A stretch of 64,000 bases of DNA from Amanita rubescens (taxonomy: Eukaryota > Basidiomycota > Agaricomycetes > Agaricales > Amanitaceae). The notes below the pieces were generated by a model. It was not told where the DNA came from. It saw nothing but the letters and a program-made list of their open reading frames with translations, and did no database searches. Positions 21,288 to 33,451 of the stretch are shown here, piece after piece. The first letter of the stretch is position 1, and every line of letters begins with the position of its first letter. The DNA lies in NCBI GenBank assembly GCA_015039365.1, contig WION01000011.1, forward strand, positions 1 to 64,000. Direction: 5' to 3'. The translations under genes were made by a program, and so were the position numbers.

Positions 21288-22830
21288 CAGTAACCCTCAA
21301 AACCGTTCCAATGTTTGGCCATCTTGAAAAGATTGACCAACCACACAATGGGAAACTTTTCTAAAATTAGTAGAAATTAGTAGATGATAGAATAGCATCT
21401 CAGCTTGAATTTGAGCATATACCAATGTCAATTGAGTCAGTAGTCCATGAGATATAAAATGTTTTGTGAGGCAATGTCATTGGAACGGTTTTGTGGCCGA
21501 CATGGTGGGATGACAAAACCGGTATCTAGCAATTATATGACAGTGGTGAAAGTCATGCTACAATGTTGAATAACCTTAATATGTCTCAGATAAGTGCTTG
21601 AAATGCTTACATTGCATCAATGTACCCTCCCAGGTGACCAACTGCCTCCTCTCATACCCCTGGCTATTCTTGCTATGAAGTCTCAACCATGAGTGGCTAC
21701 AACATCCATATTGTATCCAATCTGCATTTAATTCACTTATTCTTCCTCCCAGTGACCACTGGAGGTGGGCCAAAGCAGCTGATGGGCCAAATTGCCCAGT
21801 ATCCCAGTTACCTCTTTGCCTCGAGGAGGGTGGTGTCAGGTGTAGAAGTGACTAGGGCACTTCAAACTATCATGAATGGGTACCTCTCCACAGATGCAAC
21901 AATGTGGAATGTAAGGAGGACAGAGATAAAGGCTGTGGTGGTGTCTAAGAAGCCATTACTCACTGCAAAGCATACAGTGGAGATGCCTAGCTGTGATTAG
22001 CACATAAGGATTGGACAATTGAGGGCTGGAACAGGGTCATTTAGTGATATATGACCAAAATCAATTGTCTAGAGTCAAATGAGGGGATATGAGCCTGGAT
22101 GGGGGGAAGGGAGGAGCTGAGTGACAGGTGGGTATGGGGGATGTCAAAGTTCACAGGTGAATCAACATTTCTATGAGGACATATGATATAGGAGGGACCC
22201 ATACTTGCTTACAGGATGGATGGGGGGAGGGATAGGCAACTTTATATCACCATTCTGAAGGATAGCCTTGAAGCCAGCTTTGATTACTAAGGCAGGAATT
22301 TTGAAGTCAGCAGGACAGTGATCAAAAACACACTTGTGAGAGGTCAAGAGCTGGTCTAGTAAATGCAGAAATGCAGAAGAAGTGTTTCTAGTACAATTTG
22401 AGGATGGTACCTACATTGTGACTAGCCCTGGCTGACACTTCATATGCAGAATGACAAGATGCAAGAATACAGGATGATATCCACCTGGGAGGGTACATTG
22501 ATGCAATGTAAGCATTTTAAGCACTTATCTGAGACATATTAAGGTTATTCAACATTGTAGCATGACTTTCACCACTGTCATATAATTGCTAGATACCGGT
22601 TTTGTCATCCCACCATGTCGGCCACAAAACCGTTCCAATGACATTGCCTCACAAAACATTTTATATCTCATGGACTACTGACTCAATTGACATTGGTATA
22701 TGCTCAAATTCAAGCTGAGATGCTATTCTATCATCTACTAATTTCTACTAATTTTAGAAAAGTTTCCCATTGTGTGGTTGGTCAATCTTTTCAAGATGGC
22801 CAAACATTGGAACGGTTTTGAGGGTTACTG
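21288..22830. mobile_element. Tc1/mariner-like palindromic non-autonomous element
   Basis: Near-identical inverted repeats of about 348 bp (21288-21635 and 22482-22830) begin CAGTAACCCTCAAAACCG. They are flanked on both sides by TA, the Tc1/mariner target duplication. The ~850 bp interior has no transposase frame. It interrupts the SEC63-like exon: removing it with one TA joins ADEKIKITN to IPKARLPH in frame. The length is large for a MITE; it could be an internally replaced derivative of an autonomous element. Confidence 0.88.
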
Positions 22831-22832
22831 TA

Positions 22833-22905
22833 TATTGGTGATTTTAATTTTTTCGTCAGCAAGGACAATGATCCACCAGGATGGTTTCGGCTCCTTTGAA
22901 ATAGA
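22833..22905 (-). pseudogene. SEC63: SEC63-like gene remnant, upstream piece
   Basis: Minus-strand codons read SKEPKPSWWIIVLADEKIK, matching the WW-x-x-LAD segment that precedes the last part of the Sec63 domain in Sec63 proteins. The reading is lost at about 22905-22915, where the GGACTCC-rich element begins. No further SEC63 exons are visible to the right, so the 5' part of the gene is gone from this locus. Confidence 0.7.
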
Positions 22906-22914
22906 GCAACACTT

Positions 22915-25182
22915 TACCCTCCCCCACGTGTCCTTGTGGACTCCTTGTGGACTCCTGGACTCCTTGTGGACTCCTGGACTCCTCAGGACTCCCTGTAGAC
23001 TCCTGGTAAATTGACATAAAATGCCAGGAGTGGATAAGGACTCCTTGTGGACTCCTTGTTCACTCCCTGTTCACTCCTCATTGACTGCAAAAAAGCAAAA
23101 AATGCCAGGAGTCATCCCACAAGGAGTGGATCAGGAGTCCCTGTGGAGTCCTGCTCACTCCTGGTTCAAAGCAAAAAAGTAGTAAGTAAAAATTGCAAGG
23201 ACTGGACAGGAGTCCCTGTGGAGTCCTGCTCACTCTCCCTGCTCACTTGTCATCACTGTAACAATGGCAACAGAAATCTGTTGCACTACAATGCTACATA
23301 ACAGTGAATCTAAATAACTACAAAACCATTTAAAGACATCATCTGTGCCAATCAATACCAACACCATCACCACCAATATCATCATCACCATCCACCTGTG
23401 GCCCACTTTTTTCCTGCTCTGATTGTTTGTTGATATAATATGCAGGAACCAGTCAAAATTGCTGCTAATCATCTTTTTCAGTATTTGCTCATAACCACCT
23501 AGTCACCTAGGCATTCAATGTTCACATGCCTGTGTATTGAAGGCACACATGTAACTGAGTCACATCTTCATGGAAACTTAATCCATTGGGATTCCTACTC
23601 ATTCCCAGCCATTCCTATTGCATCCTATGTAAGTAGACTGACATCACCAGTACTTTACACTCATGTGCAATTTCATGCTGCTTTCCAAATTTCAGGTGGG
23701 CATGCATGTTGTTTGGCAATGTTTATACTTGCAATAAAAACCTGAAAATTCATATGATCCAGGTCATATAGGACTTATTGTAAAACCAAATAATGCCAAG
23801 TACTTGAAATATTTGCAAAAGACCTTTTCAGATGTGAGTGTGAGGAAATTGTAAAGTCTGAAAATAATCTTGAAAATGTCCCATGTGATCAAGGACATGC
23901 AAGTGATGCCAAACTAAATAAGCTAAAATGTGAATGCAAAAAGTCTGTTTGTCTTTTGGTTTTGCCACTCCATGTCACTGTGACCACCTGGAAAGTCAAT
24001 TTAGGAGGGGTGTCTGGTGATGATCAAGTTTGGTCAGTTTTAGGAAGTTGGGGTTGCTGGTGGTTATGAGTGACTGGAAGTGCTGGAAGTCAGTTGCAGT
24101 GACTTGTGCAATGGTGAGTAGCATCAGAAAACATGCCAAAAATGATTCCTGATTGCCTGACTGGTGCTGGGACACTTGGAGGGTATGGGATGCAAAGCAG
24201 CAAATCCAAGGCCCATTCTTCCTGATCATCTTTGTTATGTGCATGGTGTTTGTACATGGAAATTGCTGCCATCTTAAAGTTGTGTTACAAAACATATGTA
24301 AGATGGAGTCTCATTTCATTCAGCCTTGGAACTGGTTGTTTGATTGTCTGACAACAATCAGATGTCATCAGTTAATATCAGACAACAGACAACCAGTGTT
24401 TCAGACACTGTCAGACCATCACCATCAGACAACCAGTGTTCCAGCACAAGTCAGGCAATCAGACAATCAGATCAGGTTCAAAAGACTGGTGTTCAAAACA
24501 GTACTTTGCAAATATCTTGAGTTTGGCAGCATTTGGCACTGCAATTCTTGCACAGATGTGATCACATGATTTTTTGGGATTTTTGAGAATTTTTTTTGAT
24601 TTTTTTTGATTTTTTTCAAAGCTATGTTTGAAAATGTATTTTGCAAATATCTCATGTTTGATTTTATTTGGCATTTTCATTGTTGCATATTCTGAATCAC
24701 AAAAGCTAGGCGCATCTTTTTTTGTCACAGTCACACATTACATAATGTCACACATCTATAAAAGGCAATTTTCAATTTTGTTATATTTATATCTTATCTA
24801 GGCCATCATATTACTTAAGCTGCCTATCTACTCTATCTATCTATCTATCTATCTAATCTTATCTCCACTGCCCCCCCATTTTCCGAGGGGGTGCTGGGGG
24901 ATATGTGCCAGATGCCCCCTCCTTATATACCTGTGGGCCTGCACACAGACCAACTGGTCATGTCACATGACCACATAAACAGGAATGAAACAAGAGTCCT
25001 TACACTCCTTGTGGACTCCTCATACAGGGAGTCCAGAGGAGTCCCGGGAGTCTACCGGGAGTCTACTGGGAGTCCCAGCTCACTCCCGGTACATTTTGGC
25101 TGGGATGAGGGGTCTTCCAGGGAGGTGGGAGTCCCTCTGGAGTCCTGGGAATTTCCAGGAATTCCCGGGAGTGAGCCAGGAG
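22915..25182. mobile_element. Non-coding element with GGACTCC-rich ends
   Basis: Both ends (about 22925-23235 and 25000-25180) are packed with GGACTCC/GGAGTCC words, as in subterminal repeat arrays. The interior is AT-richer than its surroundings and has no credible protein. It carries repeated TCAGACAATCAGAC words (24330-24480), a T-rich run (24570-24620), a (CTAT)n microsatellite (about 24830-24855) and a conserved block (24890-24980, containing CCCCCTCCTTATATACCTGT). The same interior features recur in opposite orientation at 40.0-42.5 kb, so this is one family. Exact termini and superfamily are not clear; hAT-like is a guess based on the style of the subterminal repeats. Confidence 0.6.
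24829..24858 (+). repeat. (CTAT)n microsatellite
   Basis: About six CTAT units lie within the non-coding element. The related element at 40 kb has the complementary GATA run at 40415-40440. Confidence 0.85.
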
Positions 25183-25347
25183 TAGGGATTGTCACGGGTC
25201 AGCTAAACCCGCATGGGTCATGTACCCACACCCATAGTGGGTGCGGGTAGGGGTCTACACCTTGCAGACCCTTGCTCAAACCCGTACCCTTGTCACGGGT
25301 TTGGGTCAGGCAGGAACACCCGTGCCTATACCCACACCCATGTTAGG
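25183..25347 (+). repeat. hAT-like 5' end fragment
   Basis: It starts TAGGGATTGTCACGGGT and follows the same order of words as the first ~170 bp of the hAT at 9244 (inverted ACCCG/CGGGT clusters, GGTCTACACCTTGCAGACCC). No matching right end or 8-bp duplication was found nearby. It is probably a truncated relative or part of the neighbouring element. Confidence 0.6.
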
Positions 25348-25349
25348 AT

Positions 25350-26020
25350 AGGGTGAGGCATGGGCGCCAGTCTGCTGCATGGAGGGGTGCATGAGGTGTG
25401 GCTGGGTTTGTTGGGGTGCATATGCAGTGGTAGCATTGTCACAGGTGGTGCTGAAGGGGTGCCAGCTGCGGGGTTGTTGAAGGTACAGGCTGTTACTAGT
25501 ACACGAAATCATATGAGTGAGACGGATTGTCTTACCATTTGTCTGTCTCCTGTTTGTGGAGAGTGGTGGATGGGTGCAGTGGCACTGAGATGGAGAGGTA
25601 TGGCACAGTGAGCATTGAAGGAGCGAGGGATGTACTAGCAGGATCGTTAACGCAGATGGGGGGATGTCTTACTAATCACGTACCTCAGTTGGGGTGCGGA
25701 ACATTCACGGGATACAGTGGAGGGGTACAGCCTGTTTTCGGGGTGCAATTGAGCAGTGTCACACTGGTGTGACTCTACGACAGGCTAGGAGTAGGTGCAA
25801 TTGAGCGGTGTGATACGACAGGCTAAGAGTAGGGTTGTAACTCATTAGTATAAAAAATAAGGGTATGGATTGTCTTACCACGTAGCCTTCTCCTTGAGGT
25901 GCGGCAGGAGTGGTGGGTGTGTTGGAGGTGTGGTGGAGTTGTTGAGAGTGGTGGAGAAGTATATGACGAAGAAGGCAGGTCTACGCGAGAGCGTGTCCAC
26001 AGCATGAGCAGGTGCAATAG
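25350..26020 (-). other. Possible decayed proline-rich minus-strand gene
   Basis: On the minus strand several open segments rich in Pro, Thr and His are separated by GTAAGA-type donors (reading SNTPTTPAAPQGEGYV before a donor near 25879, another before one near 25535). No domain is recognisable. It could be exons of a low-complexity protein or only biased composition. Confidence 0.25.
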
Positions 26021-26800
26021 CTTACCTATTGCGATATAGTCTTAGCACTACCCTTCGGCGTAGTAGTGATAGTAAGAGGAAGAGAATGGATTTTCCTATT
26101 CTACGATACAGGACAGGTTTTTATACTAAGAGAGAACAAATCCCCGCAACCTGAAAGGTGAAGGGTTTTAGGAAGCAGCCTCCGCCAGGCAAAAATCATC
26201 GAGCACGTGCCGGCCTGTGATCTTTGTGACCTCCATTCCTTACCGAAGCACGTCAAGCGACATGTATCGAGCACGTCACGCCCACTACTAGCAGCGCTGA
26301 GCCATATCCGAGTCCCGCCGTTTCGTCTACTAATGCTCTTAATCTGCAACTCCGACGCGAGTGAATTAGGGTCTTACTCGTACTATCCGGTGCACGGTCT
26401 TTAGGAATCAGTGCCTCGAGCACCGCCTGTCCCATGAACCATAACCGAGTCACGCCGTTTTGTCCACTAAAGCGCATATAGCCAATGCATGTCTATCCGT
26501 CATTCTCATAACCTTTGACCACTGGACTTTGGAAGTTGGAACCACTCGGTGATGGCGCAATCCACGCGTCCATGGCCATCGACGATTCCACCACATCAAT
26601 TTGGGTTTCAGCAGATATTTCCCTCACAAAAACAGGAACGGTCCGCAAGACGACGTGAGGTGAACTCGTCTGTGACAATGTCGAAGGGAGACATGATCAG
26701 TATAATGTTTTGCAATGCAAAACTGTATTTGGGGGAGAGATCGCAATGATTGGAACGATTCAAACAGCAAGTGCCATGTTTACAACCAACATCATCATTT
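26021..26800. other. No gene recognised
   Basis: Overlapping open frames on both strands do not resemble known families. Two loosely related ~130 bp stretches (about 26200-26340 and 26410-26480) share GAGCAC, CGAGTC and CCGTTTYGTC words. This may be the promoter region for gene E1. Confidence 0.35.
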
Positions 26801-26934
26801 ACGACCATGTACCAATTATCCGCCGAAGACTTGAAGAGGCTTTGCGGCGCGAAGGCGATGCAGACCCTGTATGAATTCATTCTCACACTTTGATAGGATG
26901 TTGAAGTCGATCATGTAGCATGCGTTTCGTACAG

Positions 26935-27311
26935 GCATACTGTTTTACAATGGCCTGAAGTCTGCATTAACCGTACCAGTACTCCGCAAACGATTTTCAA
27001 ACGACACGCCAGTCGACGTCGGTGATTCCTTTTGGGATGTCGAGTCGTGGATTGCACCGCCAGCCACAAGCGATGTCCCCCTCGTTCTCTGGACCAAGAA
27101 TATTAAAATCACGGAGAAGCATGCCTTGTTCTACTACTCATTCAAATCAATTGTACCATCAGATATGAACTATGCAGAGCAACCAGCAGCCTGGCGTCAG
27201 GAGGCCATTGGAGACATTTTGTGGTTGAAATTACACGCAGGCAAAACGGTCAATGCCACAGAGGAGGAGGCGCGAGAGATGATCAGACGGTTGCCTAGTC
27301 TTCTGTGGTGA
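26935..27311 (+). CDS. Small unknown protein E1 (paralogue of E2), main exon
   Basis: An exon beginning after a GTACAG acceptor (26934) encodes ILFYNGLKSALTVPVLRKRF, then DSFWDVESWIAPPA, NYAEQPAAWRQEAIGDILWL and KTVNATEEEAREMIRRLPSL, ending TGA at 27311. It aligns end to end with E2 (FWDVESWIAPP with VDYWVTKPAD; AIGDILWLKL with DVGDILYMKL; an acidic stretch before the end). The first exon is not resolved. Function is unknown; I know of no domain. It lies just upstream of the Helitron gene, so it may belong to that transposon or be a host family expansion. Confidence 0.5.
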
Positions 27312-27628
27312 TAGGTGTATACAGTCGTGCAAAGCCTTGTAAGCAGTGGAGTAAATGTAGACAGATTTATGTAACCCATATGGCTATCGATGCAGAATAA
27401 CGCCGACATCAATGATGTTCTTAGAATTCCATGTTATAGTCAGTAAGACAAATTATCAGAGGAAAATGTGTGTGAACATGACTTGTCGCGTGTTATATTT
27501 CCACTACCAGCACACATATGTCGGACGGACATTCTCCTGAATGTGGGACTCCTATTCTACTCTCTGAAATATGAGCCGTCACGGTCGTTTGCTTTCACCA
27601 TTCCTCATTTTATCCGCTTGTGCATACG

Positions 27629-28152
27629 ATGATCACATCCCGTCGTGTGCCATTTGACCCTGTTGCCGCCAAATGCAGTGCTTTTTACAATACATTCACG
27701 CCTGACATATATGGTGATGTGAGTTGACAACCATATACACTGCGTAATGCTGATTTTCCAATCTGCAGGCTTTCTGTCAATTTGGAGTTTATGTGTATAA
27801 CGGTTGGAAATCGGCTTACGCTGTACCTCTCCTCGTTCAACCGGACGCGCAAAAGACGAGTGGATTACGCAATTTCCGAAAGCTTGATGTCGATTATTGG
27901 GTTACAAAACCTGCTGACGTTCTCTCCCACACCTGGATTCGTGTTCTCAAAGAATATACGACCTGCGCCGTTCTTTACTATGCATCCATACCTGCGAACA
28001 CTGATGGAGTGCCTGGTTACAATCCTGTCAGTGACATGAAGGTTGAAGATGTTGGTGACATCCTATACATGAAATTGGTCGACGGCGAAATTGTAGATGT
28101 CGAAGATGAGGAGGTTAATGACGTATTACTTAACATTGTACGCTATTTGTGA
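27629..28152 (+). CDS. Small unknown protein E2 (paralogue of E1)
   Basis: Two exons: 27629-27720 (MITSRRVPFDPVAAKCSAFY...) and, after a GTGAGT...CTGCAG intron, about 27769-28152. The second encodes FGVYVYNGWKSAYAVPLLVQ, LDVDYWVTKPADVLSHTWIR, VGDILYMKLVDGEIVDVEDE and a stop after NIVRYL. The predicted protein is about 155 aa with no signal peptide or obvious domain. It is similar to E1 in the same orientation about 0.3 kb upstream, so the two form a tandem duplicate pair. No function can be assigned. Confidence 0.55.
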
Positions 28153-28498
28153 TGGAGATGCACTAAAACGTACGATAATGCTTCTAATTCTACGTTCTGC
28201 CGCATACTTGATATTTCACTGCATTATTTCAATGATGGTCATCCGTTGAGCAAGTCAGCCTCCGACAACGCGCTCCCACTTTTTCTGAACTGCTTCTCCA
28301 CACATTGATGATATCTCAGATGCTCACTGTAGAACCCGAGCCGTTGCTCCTGTCGCATGTGAGGTCTCGACTGGTACTGTCTCACGTCATTAGTCATGGT
28401 CGCTTCCGACACAAGCCTCGCATTTGAGTATAAACTCACCGACTCGCCTGTTTCCTTGTCCGACCATTATCCTCCTCTTTTTTATATCGAAGCTCCCA

Positions 28499-31400
28499 AT
28501 GTCGTTCTCGTCTATCTTTAGCGTAAATGGAGAAGATGTCTCTGCTCGAGTGGATTTGCAGCAACCAGTAACCACAGTTAGCAACAACTTTCTACAAGAA
28601 GGAAAGCTTACCAATGGACGACCTATGTTGATATCTGTTCCTGTCGGAGAGACAATATTCACATGTCCCCTCATTGTTCGCGTCACGGCTCAATACGAGG
28701 ACATCGTTTTAGGAGGTGATTGGCTTCGACAATACCAGTCCTATAGTATGTCCTGTTATTTTTTCATGTGGTCTGCAATGTCTATCTAAGTTGTGCCTTC
28801 ATCAATCTCTCAGCATCGGCACCTGCCACGGTGCGTTAACTACAGGCAATCGCTGCTCGTACATCTGACATAATCGCGTTTTAGTTCTCACCTTTTTCTG
28901 TCCTCGCCCAAGCTGGCGTCGGAGTTCAGCACACAGCCGGGAGTTCGCAGCCAGTTATCGTTGCTGCGGGCTCCAGCACCTCCCCGCCAATTAGCAACTT
29001 ATCTACTTCTCCATCGTCTCCCTCTGTTCAGCAAGAATCAAACGTGGTTACACAACGCCACAATGGGCCTCTTTCAGGTATCTTGGGACACCTTGCCGAC
29101 CGCATCCGTGTACTGATTGTTACATTGTAGAAACCATGACCGATGATGTTGAACGCATGTTGGGCCCCCAGGACAGCGTTATGTCCGACGCAGGCCTCTC
29201 CATGAACTCTCATGGCAAAGGCCGGTCATATAACAGTGAAAATTTACAATTGGAATTGATAAAGTTTTTTGGTTCTTCCGATGAGCAAAACGTCAATCGG
29301 CTTTCATATCCTCATTTGGTGGAATCATTGTCGGACCATGGTATGATCATGGGCTCTTGGACGATAGCTGAGGCCCGATGCATGTTGACATATCATATTA
29401 CATCTGGCATGTGTATGGGTAAATTGGGTGAACAGTGTAAATTAGTGGCTTGTGGCGGCGTGCATCGACCGGAATTTGTGTCGAGTATATTGCACAACAT
29501 TACAGAGCTCTGCAAACAGTCTATTATCTCTCTTTTCGACGCAAAATTTATATGTCTATCCCTTGGCATTGACTTGCGCCGCTTGACCACTATCGATGAG
29601 ATTTTGCACGCTATACATACCGCCATGTTTTTTGCACCAGATTCCTGTCATCTTTTTGATTTAATACAGTTCTACGAGCGTCTCGAGAAAGCAACAAAAC
29701 ACGAATTGATTGTATGGTGTTCTGGACATGGCATTTATCCTGTCGGATCTAATCTTCTAATAAAAGAACAGATCTTGATGCATGTTGTTCAAGGTCATTG
29801 CTTCTCTTCTGTCACCGGTCTCCGCTATCAAGGTTGTGTGTCCTTGCGCACTCAACTGATGCAGACATTTCCCGATACAGACTCTACCGCCTTTGTGCTA
29901 TCGTTGCTCTGCCTATTGAAGAGTGCACATCGTCTCACCCTTCTCCATGCTGTCGAAATGGTAACAGGTGTTTCCCATCGTTCAATTCAACACTGCCAAT
30001 CTTCTCTTCGACAGAAACTACGCAGTCACATATTCAATCTGCGGAGAGGTCGATCCGTGTACTATAGTGTGCTCCACGGTTCTCGGAACCCGAAAAGATT
30101 TACTGCTTTGAATTGGATTCGCAGTGAATGGCCTTCATGCGCCGAATCACGATTGAAAGAGAAAATCAAAGGCTTGTTTGAGCAAGAAATCGTCAATTCG
30201 TGCAAGACAAGAGGAGTTTGTGCGGCTTGCAGCATTAAATACGCATGTGATGATTATACTACCGTAGATTTGACTGAGTTGGACTTGAGCCTTTTGTTAA
30301 ATCCTGAAACAGCTGATATTCCAATATCTGACGACCCTCTATCACCCTATCTCTTGGATCATCGCGGAATCATTAATGTGGGGGAGTTACCCGATACGTT
30401 ACCTCGATTGTTACTTTGCAAACATTGCCATTATGAATTGGCACGATTGCGTCTGCCTAAGTTTGCGCTCGCCAACTTTTTGTATGTTGGCGATGTTCCG
30501 AACGTGCTGCGTAATTTAACACCTGTGGAGGAAAGTATGATTGCGCTGTGTCGGGCAAGGTGTATCATGGTCCAATTGAAAACTATGCGCGGTGGGAATA
30601 GCGGCCAAAATGCACAACGTGCTTATTGAGGCCATACCATTTTTCATCAGCAAGATGTTGGACAATTCGCGACTTTGCTACCTCCATCCATCGAAGACAT
30701 TTTGACCCCTATATGTGTTTTATTTATCGGTGCTCATAAACCATCTCTCGACTGGATTCGGCAACATGCAAAACCTTTGGTCGTCAGAGCTAATGTCGTT
30801 CGACAAGCGTTGCAATGGCTCATACAGAATAATCCTTTGTATTCTGCCGTTTCTTTGAATCATGATGTTCTCGATCGCATCGAACGTGAGGGGGGACTAC
30901 CCTATGATGTCCAATACGCAAATGATGATGTTAACACGTCAACCGAGACAGTATCCGGTTATACCACGCATAACTTGGATAATGAGCATCACGACTTAAA
31001 CGCGAATGTTGACCTAGGGACAGAAATACCATTTGAGAACGTCATCATAACTGACTTAGATCAATCTGCGACACCCCAACAAATGCGAGAGGCCGCCTTG
31101 AAGCACCTTCAGTCTGGGAAAAAATTCTTTATGTATGGTCATGCACCTAAACCAGAAATGGAATACCGCAACCCGAACCTATTTCCCTCATTATATCCAA
31201 CCTTGTATCCGTATGGAGTTGGAGGCTTCGAAGATCCCCGACATCACCCCAAAATATCAATGAAGGCGCACATCCGATATCTTTTGAATATGGCCAATGG
31301 ACGATTTGAGAACACCCTTCGTTTATTTTTTCAGCGTTCAACATCTTACAGCGACGTGAGGTAGGAGAGCGAACGACAATGAAAGTGTCACGGGCATCCT

Positions 31401-32960
31401 TTCAATCAAAGGCTCGCACCTATGCTAGATTGCAGGTCGATGCTATCCAGCGTGTGTCTGAACGTGTTGAATCAGGGCAATTCAATTTTCAACAGCAAGA
31501 TGAGAAAGATGTTTGTGATCTGATGAGGGATGTGCATACGATTAATTCCTCGGTGGACGGGTCAGCGGCCGCAAGACTGAAAATGAGAAACGAGATTCGC
31601 GCGATGATTACGTCCCTCGGCGCTCCAAGCTTTTTTATTACCATCAATCCCGCAGACGTTTTCAGTCCCGTAGTGAATCTTTTGGCTGGCGATGACATTA
31701 ATATCAACAAATTACTTCCCGAGCAGGTTCCCAACTATCATACGCAATCTATCCTTGTAGCTAAAGACCCTGTGCTAGCGGCTCGCTTTTTTCACCTGTA
31801 TATGAAGGCTTTTTTCATCGCGGTCCTGGGCCATAACTTTGATGACCAAAATGATATCACACCTGGTATTCTTGGCGTCACTAAAGGTTATTACGGCGTT
31901 GTAGAAGCTCAAGGACGTGGTTCCCTCCACTGTCATATGTTACTTTGGCTTGAGGGAGGACTGAATCCATCGGAAATTAGTGCACGTCTCTTGAAAGAAC
32001 CAGATGGCGAGTTTGAACAGCGCTTGATTTTCTACTTGGACAGCATGATTACCACAGCAATCCCGAGCGATCCAGGTGACGTGCCCGACGTACCCTCATC
32101 CTCTGTTAATCCATGTTCTGTACGCCCCATTTTTCCAACAAGTGATGAAGAAACCGAGAGCTACTCTCGAAGATGTCAAAAGGATTTGTTTAATCTGGCA
32201 AAACAATGTCAAATACACTCACACAATGCAGGCTGTTATAAGAATTGGAGAGGCCCCCCGGAACCAAAAACGTGCCGCTTTAACTTGGACGAATCAAAAT
32301 TGAATAATGAAACGTACATTGACCGTTCGACGGGTGAGATTCATGGACGATGTTTAGATGGCATGGTGAACCAATTCAATGACCAAATGTTGGAAATTCT
32401 TCGGTGCAATATGGACATCAAATTTATAGGGTCGGGAAATACAGCCCATGCCGTACTGTACTACATTACAGATTACATATCAAAGATGCAATTAAAGACT
32501 CATGCAGCATACAAGCCTCATATTGGAGATTGCACTACAGCGCTTGAATACATATGACCCTGATGCCAATACTGATCAAGTTCGCGCCAAGAAATTGCTG
32601 GTAAAGTGCGCCAACGCCATCATCTCTGCACAGGAGCTCTCGGCACAACAAGTCTCTTCTTATTTACTAGGACATGGAGACTGTTACACGAGCCATCTGT
32701 TTAAGCAGATTTATTGGAGGTCCTATGATGGTTTTGTCAAACGTTACTTCCCTGATCGAGCCGATCTCCCACATCCTGTCATCAAATCCCAGTTAAATGA
32801 CATGCCAAGCGACGACATCCCTGTTCTGCACACATCAGCAACCCTGCAAAAAAACTTGTGCTGTCTTATGAACTTGTGTACAAACAATAGAACTATATTA
32901 CAACAGGTACTTCAAGGACAACATTTGTGTCAGTTGTCTAGTGAGCATTATCAGTGGTAA
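28499..32960 (+). pseudogene. Helitron Rep gene, decayed and lacking the helicase
   Basis: Exons from ATG 28499 (to 28744, about 28814-28831, 28885 to about 29071, and from 29132) join in frame into a long open exon. Landmarks: an N-terminal DIVLGGDWL motif; LCKHCHYELARLRLPKFALA (DUF6570-like, near 30410); YPTLYPYGVGGFEDPRHHP (Helitron_like_N); the HUH-type motif GRGSLHCHMLLWL (His codons 31928 and 31934); the Rep tyrosine region YYITDYISKMQ near 32460; then the inter-domain RSYDGFVKRYFP. Defects: TGA at 30627-30629 (probably from CGA), loss of one T in the poly-T run near 31327, and a frame change near 32515. The RecD/Pif1-like helicase domain is absent; sequence similarity stops at about 32900-32960. 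The element can no longer encode a full RepHel protein. Confidence 0.85.
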
Positions 32961-33451
32961 ACAAGTCAAGAAATAGCATCAGATAGCGTAAGTTGCATAA
33001 CAATACAGAGTAAAATAATCAATATAACATAGTCCATGCATATATCAAGTGCATCCCACTTCCTGTTGTCCAGATTTACCTCACTATAAACAATAATGGC
33101 TTTATGATCACAAGTACATTTGAGTTAGGGCTCCTGAATTTCATTGGGTCAAACATTAGTCATTGACATACATTACAAGTACACTAGATTAGTGTAGCCA
33201 TTCACCCATTGGTCCTGTCGTCTATCAGGTCTCATGCTAATGAGACTATGCAATTTGTCAAACCATGTAGAATATACAATGATCAGTCAATTTAATCACA
33301 AGTACATCTTAGGCCTTTTGCATCTAAGGCAATAAGATGTTAGAGGCATTGTACAAGTCCCAAGTCATGAAAGATTGAGTATCAGGATTCCAGAATACAT
33401 CATACTAAGTCTTACAAATCAAATGATGAAAAGTCCTATGGTTTATAAGCC
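32961..33451. other. AT-rich non-coding, target of the LTR element
   Basis: There is no coding content. It replaces the missing Helitron 3' half and continues beyond the LTR retrotransposon at 37036, since AAGCC is duplicated at both sides. It contains dispersed words such as CAAGTACA and TTACAAG. It may be part of another, unrecognised non-coding element that truncated the Helitron. Confidence 0.4.
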
